In this document: in pieces, positions 12,947 through 17,554 of the stretch
How positions within the stretch are numbered: position 1 is the stretch's first letter
Layout of the letters: each line of letters begins with the position of its first letter
Origin: JBGOUJ01 sp041477005
GTDB lineage: Bacteria > Acidobacteriota > Terriglobia > Bryobacterales > JACQDG01
Assembly: GCA_041477005.1 (NCBI GenBank)
Contig: JBGOUJ010000089.1
Location: forward strand, 1 to 17,554
DNA length: 17,554 nt
Direction of reading: 5' to 3'
The notes under the pieces: model-generated
What the model was told of the DNA's origin: nothing
Seen by the model: the letters and a program-made list of their open reading frames with translations, nothing else
Databases searched by the model: none
Program-made: the position numbers and the translations under genes

Positions 12947-12976
12947 GGCACGATAGGAACGTGCCAGTGCGGCACG
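12947..12976. promoter_or_regulatory. Overlapping inverted repeats upstream of the AhpD-like selenoprotein operon
   Basis: GGCACG (12947-12952), CGTGCC (12960-12965) and GGCACG (12971-12976) are spaced by 7 and 5 nt. The central copy can pair with either flank, giving two mutually exclusive hairpins or a three-half-site operator. It lies 74-103 nt before the ATG of the operon. The rest of 12874-13166 shows no gene; a promoter could not be assigned with confidence. Confidence 0.45.
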
Positions 12977-13110
12977 CTCTGCCAGCCTCAGGCTATCAGA
13001 AGACCAGTCCTGGCGCCTGGCCCGCTGCGAATGCCCGTTTCGTGAAGCCGGAGGCGTAAAAGAAATCGAAACGCTGTACAAGACGGTATTCCAGGGACGT
13101 CAGGCGTTTG

Positions 13111-13157
13111 AAAAAAATAGCACGGCGCCCTCCCCCGAGCGCTACCACCGGCGGTAG
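13111..13157 (-). terminator. Possible terminator after the RidA-like gene
   Basis: Just beyond the RidA stop on the minus strand there is a near-palindrome CTACCACCGGCGGTAG (13142-13157, one mismatch), GC-rich sequence, and then a run of seven T on the minus strand (13117-13111). The stem and T-run are about 25 nt apart, so it is not a canonical intrinsic terminator. Confidence 0.3.
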
Positions 13158-13166
13158 GAGCCGGCG

Positions 13167-13625
13167 CTAATCGACGTAAGCGATGCAGTCGATCTGCAAG
13201 AGCTGGCCGCCGTGGCGGAAGCTGGTGGCCCCGAAATAGGACCGCGCGGGGCGGTTCTTGGTGAAGAAGGTGTTGTACGCTTCGTTCATCGGCTCCCAGT
13301 TTTTCTCCGGATCGACCAGCGCCACCTGGACCTTCAGCACGTTGTCCATCGAAGAGCCGGCCTTCTCGAGCGACTCCTTCATGATCTGGAGCGCGTCGCC
13401 GGTCTGCTGCTTGGCGTCGCCCGGCTTGGGCCGCCGCTCCGGATACCAGCCGCCGATCCCGCTCAGAAACAGCAGGTGTCCGGAGCGGATCGGCCCGCCG
13501 GCTGATTGTTTCTTGGGCGACCAGGCCTCGGCGCTCTGCGCCCGCGCCGCCCCGGCGCCCGCCAGCGCCAGCGCCGCAGCCTGCATCATCGCCCGCCGGG
13601 ATTTCTGTTGAGGTTTGTTCGTCAT
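13167..13625 (-). CDS. RidA family protein with a twin-arginine signal (YjgF/YER057c/UK114 family)
   Basis: This 152-residue protein begins with a Tat-type signal, KSRRAMMQAAALALAGAGAA (8-27; R10, R11), cleaved probably after ARA-29. The RidA domain follows: GHLLFLSGIGGW (49-60), NVLKVQVALVDPEKNW (95-110), MNEAYNTFFTKNRPARSYFGAT (113-134) with the conserved arginine R128, and LLQIDCIAYV (142-151). RidA enzymes hydrolyse reactive enamine/imine intermediates, normally in the cytosol; an exported copy suggests a periplasmic imine or other substrate. The ATG overlaps the upstream dehydrogenase stop as ATGA and has AAGGAG eight nucleotides ahead, so the two are co-translated. The domain is certain, the reaction is not. 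Confidence 0.92.
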   Translation of the reverse strand: MTNKPQQKSRRAMMQAAALALAGAGAARAQSAEAWSPKKQSAGGPIRSGHLLFLSGIGGWYPERRPKPGDAKQQTGDALQIMKESLEKAGSSMDNVLKVQVALVDPEKNWEPMNEAYNTFFTKNRPARSYFGATSFRHGGQLLQIDCIAYVD

Positions 13626-14674
13626 GTGTTGTTCTCCTTGTTTTTTCCAATGGCGGCCGCGATCCGGTCGCCCAGCTCGGCCGTGGTGAGCGATCCGCCC
13701 AGGTCGGGAGTGCGCTGGTGCGGGTCAGCGAAGACCTGCTGGACCGCGTGGCGAATCATCCCGGCGCCTCGCACCGTCTCCGGATGGCCGAGCCAGTCGA
13801 GCAGCAGGGCCACCGACAGAATCGTGGCCGTCGGATTGGCAATTCCCTGGCCCGCAATGTCGGGCGCCGAGCCATGCGACGGCTGGAACACGGCGAGGCT
13901 GTCGCCGATGTCGGCCGAGGGGGCCATGCCCATCCCGCCCACCAGCGCTGCCGCCAGGTCCGAGAGGATATCACCGAATAGGTTTTCCGTCACCAGGACA
14001 TCGAAGGTGTGGGGCCGCCTCACCAGGTACAGGCTGGCCGCGTCCACGTAGATCTTTTCCGCCCGCACGGCGGGAAACTCCGGGCGGATCCGGTCAAAGA
14101 CCGAGCGAAAGAACGACATCGACGGCAGCACGTTGGCCTTGTCCACCAGGGTGACCAGGCCCCGCCGCCGCGAAGCCTCGCGAAACGCTGCCCGGATCAC
14201 CCGCTCGGTGCCGCGCCGCGAGATGCGCAGCGTATCCTCTACGGCCTCGGCGTCGGGGGAGTACGTCCCCTTCCGCGAAACGAAAAGCCCCTCGGTGTTC
14301 TCCCGCACGATAGCAAAGTCGATCTCACCGGCCTGGTAGGACTTGAGCGGCGTGTCTTGGGGATGGTAGAGCCGGACGGGCCGCAGCCCGCAGTAAAGCT
14401 CGAGCCTCTCACGCAGATCGAGCTGCGGCGCCATCTCGGTGCCGTTCGCCCAGCGGACATCCGGCAATCCCATGGCCCCGAGCAAAATGGCGTCGTGCTG
14501 CCGGCAAGCGTCGAAAGTCTCAGCCGGCATCGGATCGCCGCCGCGCAAGTACTCCCCGGCCCCGACCGAAAACTCCTGCAGCTCGAAAGAAACGGCCTTG
14601 AGGCGTCGCTCGACGGCCCGCAGGGCTTTCACGCCCTCGGCGATGACCTCCGGCCCGATGCCATCACCGGGCAA
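13622..14674 (-). CDS. Isocitrate/isopropylmalate family (beta-decarboxylating) dehydrogenase
   Basis: Numbered from the TTG at 14674-14672, this has 350 residues. Family features are PGDGIGPEV (2-10), RERLELYCGLRPVRLY (88-103) with substrate-binding R88/R98, VRENTEGLF (123-131), LVDKANVL (176-183; K179), YVDAASLYLV (209-218; D211), TENLFGDILSD (229-239; D235, D239) and HGSAPDIAGQGIANPTA (267-283). It oxidises and decarboxylates a 2-hydroxy acid with NAD(P) and divalent metal. RENTEG points to homoisocitrate- or tartrate-type enzymes rather than classical LeuB, so I leave the substrate open. The conserved first strand (TYRIAVL) is encoded upstream of the TTG in the same frame, with no ATG or GTG before an in-frame TGA at 14734; a CTG at 14719 or another rare start is likely. 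It is coupled to the RidA gene. Confidence 0.85.
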   Translation of the reverse strand: MPGDGIGPEVIAEGVKALRAVERRLKAVSFELQEFSVGAGEYLRGGDPMPAETFDACRQHDAILLGAMGLPDVRWANGTEMAPQLDLRERLELYCGLRPVRLYHPQDTPLKSYQAGEIDFAIVRENTEGLFVSRKGTYSPDAEAVEDTLRISRRGTERVIRAAFREASRRRGLVTLVDKANVLPSMSFFRSVFDRIRPEFPAVRAEKIYVDAASLYLVRRPHTFDVLVTENLFGDILSDLAAALVGGMGMAPSADIGDSLAVFQPSHGSAPDIAGQGIANPTATILSVALLLDWLGHPETVRGAGMIRHAVQQVFADPHQRTPDLGGSLTTAELGDRIAAAIGKNKENNT

Positions 14675-14725
14675 GACGGCTATGCGGTAGGTTTTATTAG
14701 GTGCCGTCGGGTTAGGCAGACGGCG

Positions 14726-14734
14726 AGTATATCA
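14726..14734 (-). promoter_or_regulatory. Candidate extended -10 promoter (TGA-TATACT) for the dehydrogenase-RidA operon
   Basis: On the minus strand TATACT (14731-14726) is preceded by TGA (14734-14732), giving an extended -10. No good -35 is present. Transcription would begin near 14719, which coincides with the in-frame CTG that could start the dehydrogenase, so a leaderless or nearly leaderless message is possible. Confidence 0.4.
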
Positions 14735-14763
14735 ACAGAGTGGGCGTCCTGGCTCGCGTAGAC

Positions 14764-15108
14764 TCACTTGCGGGTTAGAAAGCCGTTGCTGATAGAGTAG
14801 GCGCCGGGCTTGACGCGGGATTCCCCGCTCGTCGAGTACTGCCCTGCCTGCGGCACGTACTGCTGTTTGGGGCCGGTGAAGGTGCCGGGCGCGACGGGGA
14901 AGTCCTTCGATGGGCTGAATGTCCCCGGGACGACCGTAAAGGTCCCGGGCGTAGGCACAAAGGTGTCTTTGGGGACGGAGAACGTGCCGCGGGCGACTGT
15001 AAACTCGCCGCGCGGGGCGGCAAAACCCTGATCCTTCAGGCTTCCAGCCGGGCTATCAGCCGGGCAGAAGAAGGCCAATATTGCGAGTGACAGAGTCAGG
15101 AGGCGCAT
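14764..15108 (-). CDS. Small secreted protein of ~7-residue PGTF-type repeats, function unknown
   Basis: I start at ATG 15108-15106 (AGGAG seven nucleotides upstream), giving 114 residues; an in-frame start at 15126 lacks this support. A signal peptide (about 1-22, MRLLTLSLAILAFF) is followed by about 12 units of roughly seven residues with the pattern x-(P/R/K)-(G/D)-(T/E)-F-(T/S)-V. Examples are ARGTFSV, TPGTFTV, VPGTFSP, APGTFTG and KPGAYSI. The regular Gly-x-aromatic-x spacing suggests short beta strands joined by turns, as in a beta-solenoid or extended repeat fibre. I do not recognise a named family. It stands alone, 45 nt downstream of the mqnE-like stop. Confidence 0.78.
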   Translation of the reverse strand: MRLLTLSLAILAFFCPADSPAGSLKDQGFAAPRGEFTVARGTFSVPKDTFVPTPGTFTVVPGTFSPSKDFPVAPGTFTGPKQQYVPQAGQYSTSGESRVKPGAYSISNGFLTRK

Positions 15109-15153
15109 ATTTTCTCTCCTGCCCACAAGATTCGTCTGAGTGTTGGGGAGACT

Positions 15154-16302
15154 TTAGACCAAAACGGTAAAAGTTGTTTCGTTGCGGCTGACCGGCCGGT
15201 ACAGGGTATCCCGCTCGACCGGCTCCCGCCCGGCCTGCCGGATCAGGCTCAGCAATTCATTGCGCCGGAGCGACTGCGCCGTCGTTGCCCCGGCGTCGTG
15301 GTAAATTTTTTCCTCGACCACCGTGCCGTCGATATCGTCGGCGCCGAAACGCTGGGCCACCTGGGCGATCTTCGGCGTCATCATGATCCAGTAGGCCTTG
15401 ATGTGGGGGAAGTTGTCCAGCAGCAGCCGCGCCACGGCGATGTTCTTGATGTCGGCGAAGCCCGTGGTCGGCGAGATGTGCTGCAAGGGAGTGTTGGCCG
15501 GGTGGAAGGCGAGCGGAATGAAGGTCACGAAGCCGCCGGTTTCGTCCTGGAGACCGCGGAGCTTCAGCAGGTGGTCCACGCGGTCCTGGTCGTTCTCAAT
15601 GTGGCCGTAAAGCATGGTGGCGTTGGACCGCAGGCCCAGCCGGTGCGCCGTGCGCGCCGTCTCCAGCCACTGCTCGCCGGTGATCTTGTGGTCGCAGATG
15701 ATCCGCCGGACCCGCTCGATGAAGATCTCGGCACCGCCGCCGGGCAACGAATCGATGCCGGCCTGCTGCAGCCGCCGCAGCGTTTCTTCGATCGAAAGGT
15801 GCGCGCGCCGGGCCAGATACCCGATCTCGACCATCGTGAACGCCTTCAGGTGCACCTGGGGGAAGCGCTCCTTGAGGCCGGCGATCATCTCGCAATACCA
15901 ATCGAGCGACAGCTCGGGGTGCAGCCCGCCCACGATGTGAAACTCGCTCACCGCCTCGGTGTAGCCCGTCCCGGCCGTGTGCCAGACCTCCTCGAGCGAC
16001 ATGGTGTACGCTTTCGGGTCCCGCGTCTGCCGCCCGAAGGCGCACAACTTGCACGCCGCCACACACACGTTGGTCGGGTTGATGTGCCGGTTCACGTTGA
16101 AGTAGGTGACGTTCCCGCTGTTGCGCTCCCGCACCAGGTTGGCCAGGTACCCAATGGCCAGGATGTCGCTAGAGCCGTAAAGCGCCAGGCCGTCGTCGTA
16201 GCCCAGCCGCTCGCCGGCATAGACCTTTTCGGCGATCGGCTTCAGCCGCGCGTCCTCGATTTGGGGCGCGGCGAATGCGCGCTCTTTAGTGACCGGCTGC
16301 AT
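15154..16302 (-). CDS. mqnE: Aminofutalosine synthase MqnE (radical SAM)
   Basis: This 382-residue protein has HINPTNVCVAACKLCAFGRQ (73-92), with the radical-SAM cysteines C80, C84 and C87. EFHIVGGLHPELSLDWY, SLPGGGAEIF, ICDHKITGEQWLE and TMLYGHIENDQDRVDHLLKLRGLQ follow, a set characteristic of MqnE. MqnE adds the adenosyl radical of SAM to 3-(1-carboxyvinyloxy)benzoate, giving aminofutalosine, an early step of the alternative (futalosine) menaquinone pathway. The sister enzyme MqnC is the main alternative; the INPTNVC context and length favour MqnE. Its ATG lies 17 nt inside the 3' end of the prenyltransferase gene, so the two are one operon. No Shine-Dalgarno is evident, which fits coupled translation. 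Confidence 0.9.
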   Translation of the reverse strand: MQPVTKERAFAAPQIEDARLKPIAEKVYAGERLGYDDGLALYGSSDILAIGYLANLVRERNSGNVTYFNVNRHINPTNVCVAACKLCAFGRQTRDPKAYTMSLEEVWHTAGTGYTEAVSEFHIVGGLHPELSLDWYCEMIAGLKERFPQVHLKAFTMVEIGYLARRAHLSIEETLRRLQQAGIDSLPGGGAEIFIERVRRIICDHKITGEQWLETARTAHRLGLRSNATMLYGHIENDQDRVDHLLKLRGLQDETGGFVTFIPLAFHPANTPLQHISPTTGFADIKNIAVARLLLDNFPHIKAYWIMMTPKIAQVAQRFGADDIDGTVVEEKIYHDAGATTAQSLRRNELLSLIRQAGREPVERDTLYRPVSRNETTFTVLV

Positions 16303-17170
16303 ACAGAATATCGGCCGCCCAAAACAAGAAGAATAACACGCTGACGAAGCCGTTAACCGTGAAAAAGGCGGCGTTGACGCGTGACAGATCCCCCGGCTTG
16401 ACCAGGCTGTGCTCGTATGCGAGCAGCCCGGCCACCAGGGCGATCCCGGCGAGGCTGAGCGCTCCGAGCGACAGCCACTCCGCCAGCCAGAGCAGGAGCG
16501 CCACCATCGCCAGGTGCAGGAGCCGCGCCACCCACAGCGCCGGCCCGATCCCCAGGCGCGCCGGGAGGCTGTAGAGACGCTCGGCGCGGTCGAAGTCGTA
16601 ATCCTGGCAGGAGTAGATGATATCGAAGCCCGCCGTCCAGAGCATCACGGCCGCGGTGAGCAGCAGCACCGGCGGATCGAGCCGCCCGCGCACCGCGATC
16701 CAGGCGGCCGCCGGCGCGATCCCCAGGGAAAACCCGAGCACCAGGTGCGAAAGCGTCGTGAAGCGCTTGGTGTAGGAATAGAAGAAAACGATGGCCAGGG
16801 CCAGCGGCGCCAGCATCAGGCAAAACCGGTTCAATTGCGCCGCCGCCAGCACGAACACCGCGCTCGACGCCGCCACAAACGCCCAGGTAAAGCCCCGCGA
16901 AACCAACCCCGCCGGTATGGCCCGCATCCGGGTGCGCGGATTCCGGGCGTCGATCGCCGCGTCGGCTACCCGGTTGAACGCCATGGCCGCCGACCGCGCC
17001 CCGACCATGGCCACCACGATCCACCCCAGCTTCGCCCAAGCCTCCCGCGCGCTCAGCCCCGACCCCCGCACCGCCAGCAGCGCCCCGGTCAGGGCGAACG
17101 GCAAGGCGAAGACCGAGTGCTCGAACTTGATCATCTCGAGCACCGCCCGGAGCTTGCGCGGGAAACTCAT
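16286..17170 (-). CDS. mqnP: UbiA-family prenyltransferase, probable MqnP-type menaquinone enzyme
   Basis: From ATG 17170-17168 (overlapping the TPR stop as ATGA) the product has 294 residues. A longer reading to 17320 lies inside the TPR gene. It is a polytopic membrane protein starting with MIKFEHSVFALPFALTGALL (13-32). The first Asp-rich motif is NRVADAAID (66-74; N66, D70, D74), followed by RNPRTRMRAIPAG. The second is SCQDYDFDRAERLYSLPARLG. These residues bind the Mg-diphosphate of the polyprenyl donor. The family attaches an isoprenoid tail to an aromatic acid. Next to mqnE, attachment to 1,4-dihydroxy-6-naphthoate in the futalosine pathway is the likely role. The symbol rests on context rather than on diagnostic residues. 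Confidence 0.88.
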   Translation of the reverse strand: MSFPRKLRAVLEMIKFEHSVFALPFALTGALLAVRGSGLSAREAWAKLGWIVVAMVGARSAAMAFNRVADAAIDARNPRTRMRAIPAGLVSRGFTWAFVAASSAVFVLAAAQLNRFCLMLAPLALAIVFFYSYTKRFTTLSHLVLGFSLGIAPAAAWIAVRGRLDPPVLLLTAAVMLWTAGFDIIYSCQDYDFDRAERLYSLPARLGIGPALWVARLLHLAMVALLLWLAEWLSLGALSLAGIALVAGLLAYEHSLVKPGDLSRVNAAFFTVNGFVSVLFFLFWAADILYAAGH

Positions 17171-17554
17171 GCCATCGGAGCCCCCGCATCCTCTCGGGCG
17201 CGCCGCGCCCAATCGGGCAGGTCGATTGAAAGATAGATCCTCTCCGCCTCTTCGTATGCCGTCCGCATGGTGGCGGCGTCGCCGGTCTTGCGCGCCAGCC
17301 GGCCCATCGAGAGCAGGCAATTCGCCTCGCCCTGGCGGTCGCCGATCTGGCGGTGGATGGGCAGCGCTTCGTTGTACAGCCGCCCCGCCTCCTCGTAGTG
17401 AGCCTGCCGCAGCGCCACATCGCCCAGGGTCTGGACACAGTTGGCCTCCCCCAACCGATCCCCGATCTCCCGATAGAGCGCCAGCGCCTGGTTGTACAGC
17501 CGCCCCGCCTCCTCGTAGCGATCCTGCCGCAGCGCCACATCGCCCAGGGTCTGG
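17167..17554 (-). CDS. Tetratricopeptide-repeat protein (partial, C-terminal 129 residues)
   Basis: The frame is open at the right window edge, so the start is missing. Two 40-residue TPR units are complete (each QTLGDVALRQ..YEEAGRLYN.AL...R.IGDR.GEANC), followed by a diverged last unit (LSMGRLARKTGDAATMRTAY) and a short tail. The 40-residue, kinesin-light-chain-like spacing is typical of large bacterial repeat proteins acting as protein-binding scaffolds; the N-terminal effector domain, if any, lies outside. The stop overlaps the prenyltransferase start by 4 nt, making it the promoter-proximal visible gene of the menaquinone operon. A GTG at 17538 is internal to a repeat and should not be taken as the start. 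Confidence 0.85.
   Translation of the reverse strand, partial: QTLGDVALRQDRYEEAGRLYNQALALYREIGDRLGEANCVQTLGDVALRQAHYEEAGRLYNEALPIHRQIGDRQGEANCLLSMGRLARKTGDAATMRTAYEEAERIYLSIDLPDWARRAREDAGAPMA
17371..17554. repeat. 120-nt periodic DNA repeat inside the TPR gene
   Basis: Positions 17371-17434 and 17491-17554 are almost identical over 64 nt (about two mismatches) at an offset of exactly 120 nt, equal to one 40-residue TPR. The intervening part is more diverged. Near-identity at the DNA level points to recent repeat duplication or gene conversion. Confidence 0.8.

Noticed and set aside
12253..12975. AhpD-like locus as a pseudogene split by a nonsense mutation, with the upstream part starting at 12975
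   Set aside because: The TGA falls exactly on the redox cysteine, the frame stays intact and family-like for 120 more codons, and a SECIS-like fold follows. The start at 12975 lacks the GGAGG found before 12873. Sequencing error cannot be fully excluded.
15298..16344. 348-codon plus-strand ORF opposite mqnE
   Set aside because: The minus strand encodes a radical-SAM enzyme with all signatures; this is its antisense shadow.

Overview
The window reads as a chromosomal segment of a GC-rich, probably uncultured member of the Acidobacteriota (Bryobacterales/Solibacter-like). The reasons are two divergent proteins of the acidobacterial VWFA-related type, menaquinone genes of the futalosine pathway (an MqnE-like radical SAM enzyme and a UbiA prenyltransferase), a paired M16 protease operon, and a gene that appears to encode a selenoprotein. 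No rRNA, tRNA, CRISPR array, insertion sequence or phage gene was seen. The placement is inferred from gene content only.

Layout. 1-174 (-): 5' part of a hotdog acyl-CoA thioesterase, cut by the window edge. 175-508: gene-free, with a tandem pair of about 50-nt repeats. 509-1369 (+): RmlD-like dTDP-4-dehydrorhamnose reductase. 1462-2490 (-) and 2511-3500 (+): divergent secreted VWFA proteins whose start codons are 20 nt apart around one palindrome that supplies both ribosome binding sites. The second is translationally coupled to an AlkA-like DNA glycosylase (3497-4093). 4211-4780 (+): Uma2-family nuclease. 10189-4910 (-): a tightly overlapping four-gene operon of active M16 protease, inactive M16 protease fused to a LolA-like domain, class-I amidotransferase-like C26 hydrolase and a secreted LolA-like protein. 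10204-11067 (+): YihY/BrkB membrane protein. 11079-11329 (+): a compact transcription unit with a promoter, a strong leader hairpin, a 15-codon lysine-rich ORF and an intrinsic terminator. 12873-11387 (-): AhpD-like protein with an in-frame UGA, DinB-like protein and frataxin-like protein. 14674-13167 (-): beta-decarboxylating dehydrogenase coupled to a Tat-exported RidA. 15108-14764 (-): small secreted protein made of 7-residue repeats. 17554-15154 (-): TPR protein, UbiA/MqnP-like prenyltransferase and MqnE.

Most notable is the AhpD-like gene. Its frame is interrupted by a single TGA exactly where the second cysteine of the CxxC redox motif belongs. The Glu-Cys-Cys-His spacing of AhpD is kept (E70, C82, U85, H89), and a two-stem hairpin typical of a bacterial SECIS starts directly after the UGA. 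A normal gene caller would split it into two fragments. Second is the lysine-rich micro-gene MAKKPAKKAAKKKKK with its structured leader. Several operons here show 4-nt ATGA/GTGA overlaps, so translational coupling is the rule on the minus strand.
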